A DNA stretch of 50,281 bases from DSUN01 sp035527715 (GTDB lineage Bacteria; Planctomycetota; PUPC01; DSUN01): positions 1 to 50,281 of the forward strand of contig DATKZY010000010.1 of NCBI GenBank assembly GCA_035527715.1. Reading direction: 5' to 3'. Within the stretch, counting starts at the first letter, position 1; every line of letters begins with the position of its first letter. The notes beneath the pieces are model-generated. The model did no database searches. It saw only the letters and a list, made by a program, of their open reading frames with translations, and was not told the origin of the DNA. The translations under genes and the position numbers were made by a program. Below are positions 1-8,831 of the stretch, one piece after another.

Positions 1-27
1 AAACGGACCAGTGCTAGGCGACTCATT

Positions 28-822
28 GTGATCATCGTCGTCGTCATTGCCGCGGTCTACGTCGGCCTCTGCCTCCTGGTGTACCTTGTCCAGGCGCGGT
101 TGGTGTACTTCCCCATTCGGGAGATTGAGGCGACGCCGCGTTCCCTGGGACTCAGTTACGAGGAGGTCAAGCTCCAGGCGTCGGGCGGCATTGAGCTGTC
201 GGCGTGGTTCATCCCGTGCGAGGGTTCGAGGGGCACCGTGCTGTTCTGCCACGGGAACGCGGGGAACATCTCGCATCGCCTGCACATCATCCGCATGTTC
301 CACGACCTGGGCTTCGGGATGCTGATCTTCGACTACCGCGGCTATGGCCAGAGCCAGGGCAGCCCGACCGAACACGGCACCTATCTCGACGCCCAGGCCG
401 CGTGGGACTACCTCGTCGAGCGCGCGGTCCCTGCCGAGAGGATCGTCATCTACGGGGAATCGCTCGGCGGGGCCGTCGCCGCGTGGCTGGCCAAGGAGAA
501 CGCGCCGGGGGCGCTCGTCCTTCAGTCCACCTTCACGTCGCTTCCCGACGTCGGGGCGCGCGTCTACCCTTGGCTGCCCGTGCGGCTGCTCTCGCGCTTC
601 CGCTACGACGCGCGGAGCCATGTGCAGCAGGTCAAGTGCCCCGTCCTCGTCGCCCACGGGTCTCGCGACGAGATCGTGCCCTACGCCCTGGGCCGCAAGC
701 TCTTCGAGGCCGCCAACGAGCCGAAGGAGTTCCTCGAGATCTCCGGCTCGCACAACGACGGGCTCGCACTACCCGACATCACTGGCCTCGATGCCTTCCT
801 GTCAAAGCACCTCCCGCCGTGA
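28..822 (+). CDS. Alpha/beta hydrolase, membrane-anchored (ABHD13/BEM46-like), possibly 5'-partial
   Basis: This looks like a serine hydrolase of the alpha/beta-hydrolase fold. An N-terminal hydrophobic segment (residues 2-22) would anchor it in the membrane. The oxyanion-region motif CHGN is at 74-77, the nucleophile elbow GESLGG puts Ser at 145, and the remaining triad residues are probably Asp214 (GSRDE) and His242 (SHND). The substrate cannot be read from sequence; relatives act on acyl or ester bonds. The GTG at 28 is the first start in the window, but the frame stays open to base 1 and encodes a basic stretch (KRTSARR). That stretch would suit the cytoplasmic side of the anchor, so the true start may lie outside the window. 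No operon partner is visible. Confidence 0.85.
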   Translation: MIIVVVIAAVYVGLCLLVYLVQARLVYFPIREIEATPRSLGLSYEEVKLQASGGIELSAWFIPCEGSRGTVLFCHGNAGNISHRLHIIRMFHDLGFGMLIFDYRGYGQSQGSPTEHGTYLDAQAAWDYLVERAVPAERIVIYGESLGGAVAAWLAKENAPGALVLQSTFTSLPDVGARVYPWLPVRLLSRFRYDARSHVQQVKCPVLVAHGSRDEIVPYALGRKLFEAANEPKEFLEISGSHNDGLALPDITGLDAFLSKHLPP

Positions 823-1413
823 CGAAGACGCGGGGAGTGGTCTCGGTCAGAACTCGGTGAACTCGCGGCGGCGCCCGTAATGCCACCTGACGTCACGGAT
901 CAAGCTCGGCCACCGGTTCTGGCAACCGCTTGAATCCCCCCCTTCTCGTCCTCGTCATCCTCCAGACTTCAGATGACATGATCAACTCCCCGCGTGGGGA
1001 TTTGATCATGTGAGGAATCCGCACGCCTTTTCGCCAGCGTGACTTTTGGCTTTGAAAGCGTCGTTCACATGATCAGCCGTGTCGCCCAGCCCTCAGCCCC
1101 CTGCCGACGCAGAGCAGCCATGCGCTACTACGCCGCCAATCTCCCCGCCCCTGGGTTTGGCGGTCTAGTGTACAGCCTAAACCGTTGCGTTGCCTGCACT
1201 TAGGTCGCCAAGGCCCCTCTGCTAGGCCGCCAGATCCCCTATCCCGTGCTCTTCTCTGGCTACGGATTACCGATCGCGGGTCATTAACCTCCACCTCTCG
1301 GGCGGTGGGCATCTGGAAGGCTGGACGCAGGCCTGCCCTGACCACTCGAGGCGTAAGCCGTTAGCTTACAATCACTTATGGGTTCCGTGGCTGCCCTCCC
1401 CGATCACCCTCTG
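823..1413. other. Gene-free gap between convergent genes
   Basis: About 590 bases separate the hydrolase from the convergent propeller gene. Reading both strands I find only short frames with atypical arginine/serine-rich composition, and no family I recognise. The notable item is the inverted repeat at 976-1011. A further copy of its outer motif ACATGATCA lies at 1067-1075. A GTCCTCGTC-like tract near 945 resembles repeats elsewhere in the window. Confidence 0.6.
976..1011. repeat. Inverted repeat with 16-bp arms and 4-base loop
   Basis: The left arm (976-991) and right arm (996-1011) are reverse complements except at one position. They flank the loop GCGT. The outer part is ACATGATCAA / TTGATCATGT. 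No T-tract follows on either strand, so a classic intrinsic terminator is not supported. It may still act as a bidirectional transcript end between convergent genes, or be a repeat remnant. Confidence 0.7.
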
Positions 1414-3639
1414 TCACCGGCTTGGCTTCGCCCGCTCTCCGCCCTCGAGATCGTAGAAGCATAGCACCGGCCTATCCGATGGGATCAGCGAATCGTATCG
1501 TGCCATCACACACGTCTGCGAAACCGGCGACCAGACAGGAAGGGAAGTCCAAGCCACCAATGGCCAGGATTGTCGCAGGTCGAAAGCTCGACCCGAGTGC
1601 GTATCCAGGATGCGCACGCTGTTCATTGGGTAGGACCTGCGGTGCCGGGCCTCGAAGAGCCAGAAATGCCTGATGTCGGCGACATGCCGGCCATCGAAGG
1701 ACACCGTTGGGCTACAGGGATCAGGGGCATCTTCGCACATCAGTGATGGGGCGACATCAATGGCCCAGCCGGCAGGGGAGAGCTTCCCTGAGGATAGGTC
1801 CAGAAAGGCCCGTTCGCCGTCGTTCGTGAGGAGGAGTCTCCCGTCCGACAGCCAGGCATTAGGCCACCAATGGCGAAGCTGCCCAGGGAGGCTAAGCTGC
1901 CGCAGAACGGACAAGTCGAGGAGTTCGGTTCTTGTCCGCGGACCCCCTTCGTCCCACAGAACTCCCCAACGGCCGCAGGGCGAAATGGATGCCTGGGGCC
2001 GATCGCCAGTCATGCGGCGGACAAGGCGCGGCTCGGGGCGCCCGGGCTGCAGGAGCCAAAGAGCGACCTCATCGTTGCACGTTTCGGGAGACGATGGTCT
2101 CCGCTTCTCGGTGAGCAGCAACGCGCCATCGGCTCGCCAGCAGGGGGACTCGAAATCCGAGAAGTTGCCCCACTCCCCGACCTTGGTCACGGACCCGTCG
2201 CCAAGGTCAAGGACATAGAGCCTCTGCGTGCCGTCCGAATGCCCGGCTCGGAAGGCCACCCTTCGATGGTCCGGAGAGAATGCCCCTTCGGCACGTAGCT
2301 CGATTCGCTCATCCGCATGCACGGGCCGAGCGGTGTCGTCCGCCGTGTCCCAGACCCACAATTCCCAGTTGTTGGGGCGGTTGCCGGTGATCATGACGCA
2401 CGCTACGTGCCGCCCATCGGGCGACCCGGCTAGCGCGAAAAACAAGCTCCCTGGGATGCACCGCTCTCTGAGAAGGAGGCCCTTGGGGTCTACGGCGTAA
2501 AGCGCAGTTGTGCCTGTTGCCCAACTCGTCCATTCGTCGCTGACGGCGCACACGAGGCGCCCGTCAAGGGACCACTTGATCTCCCCGATATTCGTCGGGA
2601 GGCGCTGCGTGCGCCTGCTTGGCAATGGCTCGCTACGAGCGAGATTCCACCCGACGACCGTCGCCGCGAGGACCATGGCTGCGAGGGCCGAAGCGACATG
2701 CCTCCCCCTCGGACGCCAAGGGAGGCAAACGGCGAACGCGACAAGCATCCAGGCGAGGCAGCCTGCGTAGCCGGCCACCAGGAAGTCCGCCCTGCCGAAC
2801 AGGACCGCAGGGATCTGGCCGAATTGCTGTGCGGCGACGAGAGGCGCCGCGGCGGCCACGAGGGCCCACTTCCAACGCCACTGCCGATCCACCGCTCCTC
2901 CCACTACGGCCGCCATCAGCGGCGCCAGGGGTATCCAGGCGCGCAAGCTGTATCGCGGCATGCCGTAAAGCCAGGTATCGGCTAGAGCAGCCACTACGAC
3001 GCTTATTGCCACGAGTTGGGCGAACAGGATAGGAAGGCGGTGCCGCCACGACACCCGATGCGGTGCATTCAGGTATGCTTGCACACCACTGCTCAGCCGC
3101 GCATGGGGAGCGTGCGCGGCTATCTGGCGGATGAGGCCCTCGAGGTCATTCAGAAACCCGGACAGGCAAGGTTGGAGGCAGGTCGTCATCTCCCCCATCA
3201 CACTGGGTCCAGGCTCCACACTGAGAACCACCCTGGGAGAGAAGAACAGCCCAAAGACTCCGCCCTGGAGACGCATCCCCTGGATTTCGTCCCAAGGGAA
3301 ACGCTTCCTGCGGAGGAGCGTCCTGTAGTTTAGACCATCTTCCCCTACAGTCAGGCGCTGCCACGCCAGTGCCAAGGCGAGAAGGACAAGCCCGCAAGAA
3401 ATGGCGCCAAGGAGCCAAAGCGCGTCCCAGGCCAGCCATCGCCTGGCCCGCGCCGCGATCGCAAAGCCGCTTATATCGTAGAATTCGAATGGGATGGCGA
3501 ACTTGCCGCCGTACGGGCTCTTCTGCACCGACAGGATCATGGCGAGGTAGAGGACGGCCAGGGCAACGCCGAAGGCAAATGCCCCCGCTACGAAGAGGAT
3601 CGTGTCGTAACGGGTGCGATAGGTTAGTGGCTCGGCCAT
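1414..3639 (-). CDS. Membrane protein with PH-like segment and C-terminal TolB/WD40-like propeller
   Basis: The protein is 741 residues from the ATG at 3639. I chose this start because GGAAGG lies just upstream; an in-frame start at 3714 only adds a low-complexity leader. The N-terminal part has a hydrophobic helix, a second helix pair, and a segment (GLNYRTLLRRKRFPWDEI) resembling bacterial PH-like domains. Further membrane helices follow, to about residue 330. The C-terminal half carries PD40/TolB-like propeller blades (SPDGRHVACV, SPDHRRVAFRA). It is probably membrane-anchored with an exported propeller. It follows the 3761-5122 gene by 121 bases on the same strand and may be the last gene of that operon. 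Its role is unknown. Confidence 0.75.
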   Translation of the reverse strand: MAEPLTYRTRYDTILFVAGAFAFGVALAVLYLAMILSVQKSPYGGKFAIPFEFYDISGFAIAARARRWLAWDALWLLGAISCGLVLLALALAWQRLTVGEDGLNYRTLLRRKRFPWDEIQGMRLQGGVFGLFFSPRVVLSVEPGPSVMGEMTTCLQPCLSGFLNDLEGLIRQIAAHAPHARLSSGVQAYLNAPHRVSWRHRLPILFAQLVAISVVVAALADTWLYGMPRYSLRAWIPLAPLMAAVVGGAVDRQWRWKWALVAAAAPLVAAQQFGQIPAVLFGRADFLVAGYAGCLAWMLVAFAVCLPWRPRGRHVASALAAMVLAATVVGWNLARSEPLPSRRTQRLPTNIGEIKWSLDGRLVCAVSDEWTSWATGTTALYAVDPKGLLLRERCIPGSLFFALAGSPDGRHVACVMITGNRPNNWELWVWDTADDTARPVHADERIELRAEGAFSPDHRRVAFRAGHSDGTQRLYVLDLGDGSVTKVGEWGNFSDFESPCWRADGALLLTEKRRPSSPETCNDEVALWLLQPGRPEPRLVRRMTGDRPQASISPCGRWGVLWDEGGPRTRTELLDLSVLRQLSLPGQLRHWWPNAWLSDGRLLLTNDGERAFLDLSSGKLSPAGWAIDVAPSLMCEDAPDPCSPTVSFDGRHVADIRHFWLFEARHRRSYPMNSVRILDTHSGRAFDLRQSWPLVAWTSLPVWSPVSQTCVMARYDSLIPSDRPVLCFYDLEGGERAKPSR

Positions 3640-3760
3640 GTGCCGCCCTTCCAAGGCTCGGCCGGTCTTCCGTGCGCCGAATCCCAGGCCCTCGATACGG
3701 CCTGAAGGCCGCACTACGAACTCGGGACACGCCGTGGCAGCAGTCGAGCCGTCCGGGACC

Positions 3761-5122
3761 TCACAGGTGGCCCTTCTCGGAGGGTGCGCCCGGTTTGGCC
3801 TTGAGGATGTTGAGCCTCGCCGCCGCGACGCGCATCTTCTCGCCAGCTTTCACGCGCTCATGAACCAGCAGGCATTCTCCCGACGGCCCGGCCACGAGGC
3901 ACGGGGCGTTGGCATCCGCGCCCGCCCCGCCGGCCACCCTGCGGTCAGTGAGCGTGACGGCCAGGGTCTTGGCGTCCATCCCCCGGAGCCAGACCTCGTA
4001 GCCGGCGAGGTTGAGGCGGTCGGGCTGGATCTTGCCCTTGACCCAGACGAAGAGGAACGAGCCTTCGCCGCTCCAGGCGACGCCGGGCTTGCCGTGGGGC
4101 CACAGGCCGTCGGCCGTGCCTTTGAAGCCTCCCGGGGCGCCGGCCTGCCAGCGGTCCGAGGTCCCCCACGTCGCCGTGTCCACCACGTTCGGCACCTTGC
4201 GGGCGCACACGTTGTTGAGGTAGTAGCCGTAGTTGGTCGTCTCCTCGGGCGCCGAGCCGTCGGCGTTGACCCGCGAGCAGAGGACGGCTCCCGGCCCGGG
4301 CCAGCCCCAGGGATTGGGGAACGACTCGCGCGCCGAGACGACCATGAAGCCGCCCGCGCCGTCGTGCGCGATGGCGATGTCGTTGGGGCAGCGGGTGTTG
4401 ACCTTGCCCTTGGCTCCGACGGCCTTCAGCAGCTTGCCGCTCTGCGCGTCAACGAGGGCGCCGGCAGACGCCTGGCCGTCGGCCCAGGCGACGAGCGCCT
4501 TGTCGCCCGAGACGCACACGGCGGGGGCCGCGCCGCTCTCGGCATAGACGACTGGCTCGGCGTCCAGCACTTTCCCTTCGCTGGAGACGCGCACGCCCAT
4601 CACCGCATACGTGTCGCGCCCGCGAAGCTCTTGCCACACGACGAGGAAGTGCTCCCCCGTCCAGGCTGCCTCGGGCCTGGCCTGGTTGTGTGGCCGCACG
4701 GCGATTCCGAAGTCGGGGGCCGCAACCTTCCCCGTCCTGGCCTCCACGATGGCGCCGCGCACATCGTGGTCCTTGCCGTTGCGGAAGTCCTGCCACACGA
4801 CGAGGAACGCGTCCTTGCCCGCGGCGATGGCGGGCCGCGACTGCGCTTCGGGCGCCGCGCACACCTTGATCGGCGCAGGGTCCAGCGGCTTGAGCGTCGC
4901 TGGCTCCAGACGCACGGCTGCGATGTCGGCCGTGGCGTTCAGCCCCGGCCAGCCGTCCTGCCAGGCGACCAGGTAGACGCCCCCGGCAAAGGCACCTCGC
5001 GGCCGCACCAGGAGGTCGCCCTCGACGAGAGACACCTCGTTGCCAACGACCGCCTCGAGACCCTGAGCGGCGGCGAGGACGCCGCCAAGGAACGCGATGG
5101 AGAGGAAGGCGAGGAGCTTCAT
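3761..5122 (-). CDS. Exported VVWQ-repeat beta-propeller protein (copy 2)
   Basis: This is a 453-residue protein with a clear signal peptide (MKLLAFLSIAFLGGVLAAA). Repeated blades carry the core FLVVWQD/E, each followed about 20 residues later by a strand like GVRVSSEGKVLD. The pattern indicates a beta-propeller; no catalytic motif stands out. The ATG overlaps the stop of the upstream NHL gene in an ATGA quartet (5119-5122), indicating translational coupling. The protein resembles the 8832-10175 product in repeat type, signal peptide and position after an NHL gene, so the two look like paralogues. Its ligand is unknown; the context with a GH123-like enzyme suggests a surface or periplasmic polysaccharide role. 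Confidence 0.8.
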   Translation of the reverse strand: MKLLAFLSIAFLGGVLAAAQGLEAVVGNEVSLVEGDLLVRPRGAFAGGVYLVAWQDGWPGLNATADIAAVRLEPATLKPLDPAPIKVCAAPEAQSRPAIAAGKDAFLVVWQDFRNGKDHDVRGAIVEARTGKVAAPDFGIAVRPHNQARPEAAWTGEHFLVVWQELRGRDTYAVMGVRVSSEGKVLDAEPVVYAESGAAPAVCVSGDKALVAWADGQASAGALVDAQSGKLLKAVGAKGKVNTRCPNDIAIAHDGAGGFMVVSARESFPNPWGWPGPGAVLCSRVNADGSAPEETTNYGYYLNNVCARKVPNVVDTATWGTSDRWQAGAPGGFKGTADGLWPHGKPGVAWSGEGSFLFVWVKGKIQPDRLNLAGYEVWLRGMDAKTLAVTLTDRRVAGGAGADANAPCLVAGPSGECLLVHERVKAGEKMRVAAARLNILKAKPGAPSEKGHL

Positions 5123-6258
5123 CGGTTGTCCCCTTTGCGCTCGGCGGGCCTGTAGAGGCGCCCGATGCGGCCGGTCCAGCCGTGGCCGCTCCAGAAGTAG
5201 ATCTCGTGGGGCGGACGCGGGTCCAGGGCGAAGGTGCCGCACCAGCCGATGCGGGATTCCCTGGCGGGGCCTTCGAGGGCCTTGCTGTTCGGCACGCCTC
5301 CGGCGATGGTCCGCATCTCGCCGTTCTGCCAGGCGCGGAGGCCCCAGTCGTCCACGCCGTTGGTGTTGAAGCGCTTGCGATAGGGGTCGTAGACGATGTG
5401 GCCCGGGGAGTCGTGGAAGCCGCAGTTCTTCTCGGGGCCGTCGCGGTAGCCGGTGCCTGGGCCGACGGCGATGGTGACCTGCCTCGCGGCGAGGTCCACC
5501 TTGCGGATGCAGTGGTTCCAGCGGTCGGCCACGTAAAGGGCGCCCTCTGGCCCAAAGCACATGCCGCCGCCCATGATGAGGCTGAACCGTGCGGACTCCA
5601 GAGGAGCGTCGTCGGGCTTGCCCGAACCGCCCTGGGGATTGAGCGTCTCGACCTTGCCGTCGGGCGTGATCCGCCGCAGGAAATTGTCGTCCATGATGAA
5701 GGCCGTGCCCTGGGCGTCGGCGACGACGTTGGAGTGGAGGTACTTGAAGACGGCCTCCCTGCCCGTGCCGTCCACGGGCTTGTCCTTCCACTCGGGCTTG
5801 GATGGGTCGCCGGCGACGGTCTCGACGATCCAGCCGCCGTCCTTCTGGAGGAGGCGTCGGATGCAGCGGTTCGAGCGGTCGCCGATGTAAAGGCCGCCCT
5901 TGCCATCCAGACAGATGCTGCTTTGGAGGCCCAGGGTGGCGCGCGTCACTGGCCCGTCCTGGCAGCCGTACATGCCCGGGAGGCCGGCGAGGAAGCGGAA
6001 GGTGCCTTCCTTCGAGATGTGGAAGACCACGCCGCCCGTGGCGAAGTATGCCTCGCCCGAGGGAAGAAAGCAGAGGGAGCCGTGGTGGTCGAAGCCGGCC
6101 TCGAGCGCGGGGCCTTCGAGGATGCCGCCGGGGTTCGCCGACCCGGCGAAGACCTCTACCTGCCACTGGTCAATGTCGCCCACGTAGCTCACCACGCTGC
6201 CCGCTTGGGCCAACCGAAGGCACAGAACGACCAGAACAGCGGCGGCGTGGCTCTTCAT
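5119..6258 (-). CDS. Exported NHL-repeat beta-propeller protein (copy 2)
   Basis: This 379-residue protein starts with MKSHAAAVLVVLCLRLAQAGS, a signal peptide. NHL-type blades follow, for example GGLYIGDRSNRCIRR, GALYVADRWNHCIRKVD and SSICLDGKGGLY. The start at 6258 was preferred over upstream in-frame starts because it begins the signal peptide and lies 10 bases after the stop of the GH123 gene. Its last codons overlap the next gene by four bases. NHL propellers usually bind proteins, carbohydrates or nucleic acids; no enzymatic site is evident. Its tail RIGRLYRPAERKG resembles the tail of the other NHL protein (10172-11416), supporting duplication. Confidence 0.82.
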   Translation of the reverse strand: MKSHAAAVLVVLCLRLAQAGSVVSYVGDIDQWQVEVFAGSANPGGILEGPALEAGFDHHGSLCFLPSGEAYFATGGVVFHISKEGTFRFLAGLPGMYGCQDGPVTRATLGLQSSICLDGKGGLYIGDRSNRCIRRLLQKDGGWIVETVAGDPSKPEWKDKPVDGTGREAVFKYLHSNVVADAQGTAFIMDDNFLRRITPDGKVETLNPQGGSGKPDDAPLESARFSLIMGGGMCFGPEGALYVADRWNHCIRKVDLAARQVTIAVGPGTGYRDGPEKNCGFHDSPGHIVYDPYRKRFNTNGVDDWGLRAWQNGEMRTIAGGVPNSKALEGPARESRIGWCGTFALDPRPPHEIYFWSGHGWTGRIGRLYRPAERKGDNR

Positions 6259-6268
6259 TGCTGTTCCC

Positions 6269-8830
6269 TTACTTGGAGAGTCTGTTCGAGACTTGGGCAG
6301 CCACGTGGTAAAGCGCTCGCGCGCGCTCCGCGACGCCCGCCGCGTAGTCGAGCCAGCTCGCGTCCGAGCCATACGAGAACATCGGGCTGCGGTCGAGCTT
6401 GGCATTGGCGATCTTGCGCACGCGCTCGTCGAGCAGGCCCTGGGCGCGCGCGGCCAGCTCGTCGCCCAGCTTCGCGCGCTTCGCGGGCTCCTCGAGGGCC
6501 TTCTCGATGAAGATGCGCGCCTCGGCCTCCTGGACGCCGAGGCGCAGGACCTCGAAGCGCACCGTGGCCACCGGGCCGTCCTTCGCGGGGAAAAGGAGCG
6601 AGCCGTGGGTCATGGGGGGCGAGCCCGGGCGGTCGCGGTAGCCGTAGCGGGCCGATAGGGGCAGCAGCTCGCGGCGCTGCATCTTCACGACGGGCCAGAA
6701 GTCGGCCCCCAGGTCGTTCACGCCATCGTAGCCCGATGCCTGGTAGCCCTCGAGCAGCGCGTGGTAGACGCCGACCGGCGAGGTGGGGTTCACGTGTCCC
6801 ATCGAGCCGGCGCCGTAGCGCGGGAACACCGTGGTGATGATCGCGTTCTTCCAGCCGTAGCGCTTGAGCTTATCGTCGGAGGTGCGTGGCTCCTTCACGC
6901 CCCACACGTGCGCGGCCTCGGCGACCGGCTGGCCGGCGAACTTGAGGGTCAGGCCGTGGGCGTGCACGACCCAGCGCAGCTCGGGCGCCACCGCCCGCAG
7001 GTCCTCGACCGTCTGCTTGCTGGGTGTGAAGTCGCACACGAGCCCAAGGGCTGCCGACTTCTCAAGGCCGCGCTTGGCGAGACGCTCGCGCAGCCCGTCG
7101 AACACGGGCTTCCAGAAGGGCACGCTCTGCGGCGTCCCCCAGTCGGGCGCCTCGCCGTCTTGCGCCTGCCCGGTCGCGGGGTCGAGCACGGTGATGGGCG
7201 TGGGCTTTTCGTTCTTCGGCTTGTCGGGCGTCGCCCCCCAGGCCCCGCCGCCCTGCGACGGCATCCACACGTACCAGCACACGAGCGGGCCCGTGCCGAG
7301 GTGCTTCGCCACCAGGTCGAGGTATCGCTCGACAACCCCGAAGTCGGGCTTCAAGGAGCCATCGGCCTGCTTGACCCAGCGGACCATGGACTGGTCGTTC
7401 CCGCGATGGGTCTTGGCAACGACCGGGATCAGGACCATCCTCACGCCGACCTGGCCCAGATGCGCGAAGACCCTGTCGAGGAGCTTCCAGTGCTCCTCCG
7501 ACCAGAGCGGCACGCCGTACTGAAGCGCCACGGATTCGGGCGATTCGGCAATCCCCGTGAAGCACGTGTAGCTCCTGGGCTCGGGCAGGGCGAAGTCGGC
7601 GACGGAGAGCTCCACGGGCACCTCGGCTGGCGCGGCGGCGTTGACGCTGACGCGCAGGACGCCTTTGTACTCGCCCGGCTTCGCGTCGCCTCCCACGCGA
7701 ACGGTGAGCCAGACTGGGACGGCGGCTGCGTTCTCCGGCGGCGCCTCGGCCAGGACGCCCAGGAACGCCGCCCCCTGCGGGCGGCGGCTCGCCGCGCCAA
7801 CCGGCGGCGCATCGCCCGGCACGGCGAAGCGCACGCGCCACGCGGAGGCGGGGATGACGGCGTCGCCATCGGCAAGCTTGAGCGCGCCGGGCTCCACCTT
7901 CAGGCCCTTCACGGCCTCGGGGCTCCGCACCATCACCACGCCGCTGAAGGCGCCGTTGCGCGCCCCGGCCAATCGCACCGGCTTGCCCGCCATCCCCGGC
8001 TCGCCGGGGTCCGCGTCGAAGACGTCGAGCAGCGGGTTGCCTGGCCAGACGGCGAGCGATGCCTGCGGCCCCTTGCCCCCTCCGAGGCTGAGCTCCTCAA
8101 GCCCCACCATAGACCACTGCGGCTTGTCGCCGCGAGGGGTCTTCGGCACCACCGCCGTGTAGAGCAACTCCGAGGTCGGCGCGCGGTGCAGCTCGACGGC
8201 CAGGACGTTCAGCCCCTGCCGCACTGCCGACGCCGGCACCTTGTGCGAGAGCGTCCGCACCCGCAGCTTCATCCCCTCGGGCTCCGCCTCTCGCGGCGGG
8301 GCGAACAGGAGCTTGCCCTCGGCGTCCACGTAGGCCGCCTTCGGATACGGCTCCCCGGGCGCGCCGGGCGCAATCGCCCCGGCGGGCAGGTTTGCCCGCA
8401 CCAGCTCCTTGCCGTTGAGGTAGACGATTGCCCCGCCGCGCCAGGAGAGCGCGAGCGTCAGATCGGCAGGCTCGGCCAGCTCGAACTTCCCGCGCAAGAG
8501 GATGGCCGCCAGGTCGCGGCGATGCGGGGTATGCACGATCGGGCCGGGCGAGCAGGCCCAGGACGAGTCGTCGAACTCCGCCGCCGTCCAGCCGCCGGGC
8601 GCCGCGGCCGACGCCTCCGGCTTGCCGTCCACCTTCTCAATCGGCTTGGGAGCGCCCTTGACGCTGCGGAAGCGGGTGAGCTCGCCGGACTCCCACTGGA
8701 CGAGTTCCTCCTGCCACACGAAGAAGCACCGCCACTGGCTCTGGGTGCCCAGGAGCGGCGGGCCGGTGTCCGCCGCGTGCGCGCCTCCCGTAAGCCAGGA
8801 AAGCAGACTGAGAACGCGAATCCACTTCAT
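6269..8830 (-). CDS. Exported GH123/DUF4091-like glycoside hydrolase family protein
   Basis: This is an 853-residue protein with a signal peptide (MKWIRVLSLLSWLTGGAHAA). The N-terminal region contains a galactose-binding-like section (GLNVLAVELHR near 190). The C-terminal part has features of the GH123/DUF4091 group: GYDGVNDLGADFWPV near 690, MTHGSLLFPAKDG near 739, and VRFEVLRLGVQEAEARIFIE near 755. The last replaces the family's usual ELREGIEDYEY-like helix. GH123 enzymes are beta-N-acetylgalactosaminidases; whether this member is active or what it cleaves is not shown by sequence. It begins one base after the stop of the upstream VVWQ-repeat gene and is followed by an NHL gene 10 bases later, so it sits in the centre of the propeller operon. 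Confidence 0.75.
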   Translation of the reverse strand: MKWIRVLSLLSWLTGGAHAADTGPPLLGTQSQWRCFFVWQEELVQWESGELTRFRSVKGAPKPIEKVDGKPEASAAAPGGWTAAEFDDSSWACSPGPIVHTPHRRDLAAILLRGKFELAEPADLTLALSWRGGAIVYLNGKELVRANLPAGAIAPGAPGEPYPKAAYVDAEGKLLFAPPREAEPEGMKLRVRTLSHKVPASAVRQGLNVLAVELHRAPTSELLYTAVVPKTPRGDKPQWSMVGLEELSLGGGKGPQASLAVWPGNPLLDVFDADPGEPGMAGKPVRLAGARNGAFSGVVMVRSPEAVKGLKVEPGALKLADGDAVIPASAWRVRFAVPGDAPPVGAASRRPQGAAFLGVLAEAPPENAAAVPVWLTVRVGGDAKPGEYKGVLRVSVNAAAPAEVPVELSVADFALPEPRSYTCFTGIAESPESVALQYGVPLWSEEHWKLLDRVFAHLGQVGVRMVLIPVVAKTHRGNDQSMVRWVKQADGSLKPDFGVVERYLDLVAKHLGTGPLVCWYVWMPSQGGGAWGATPDKPKNEKPTPITVLDPATGQAQDGEAPDWGTPQSVPFWKPVFDGLRERLAKRGLEKSAALGLVCDFTPSKQTVEDLRAVAPELRWVVHAHGLTLKFAGQPVAEAAHVWGVKEPRTSDDKLKRYGWKNAIITTVFPRYGAGSMGHVNPTSPVGVYHALLEGYQASGYDGVNDLGADFWPVVKMQRRELLPLSARYGYRDRPGSPPMTHGSLLFPAKDGPVATVRFEVLRLGVQEAEARIFIEKALEEPAKRAKLGDELAARAQGLLDERVRKIANAKLDRSPMFSYGSDASWLDYAAGVAERARALYHVAAQVSNRLSK

Positions 8831-8831
8831 G

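Noticed and set aside
1073..1345. 90-codon minus-strand frame in the gap after the hydrolase
   Set aside because: It is arginine/glycine-rich with no motif, no convincing ribosome binding site and no partner, so shadow-like composition is the better explanation.
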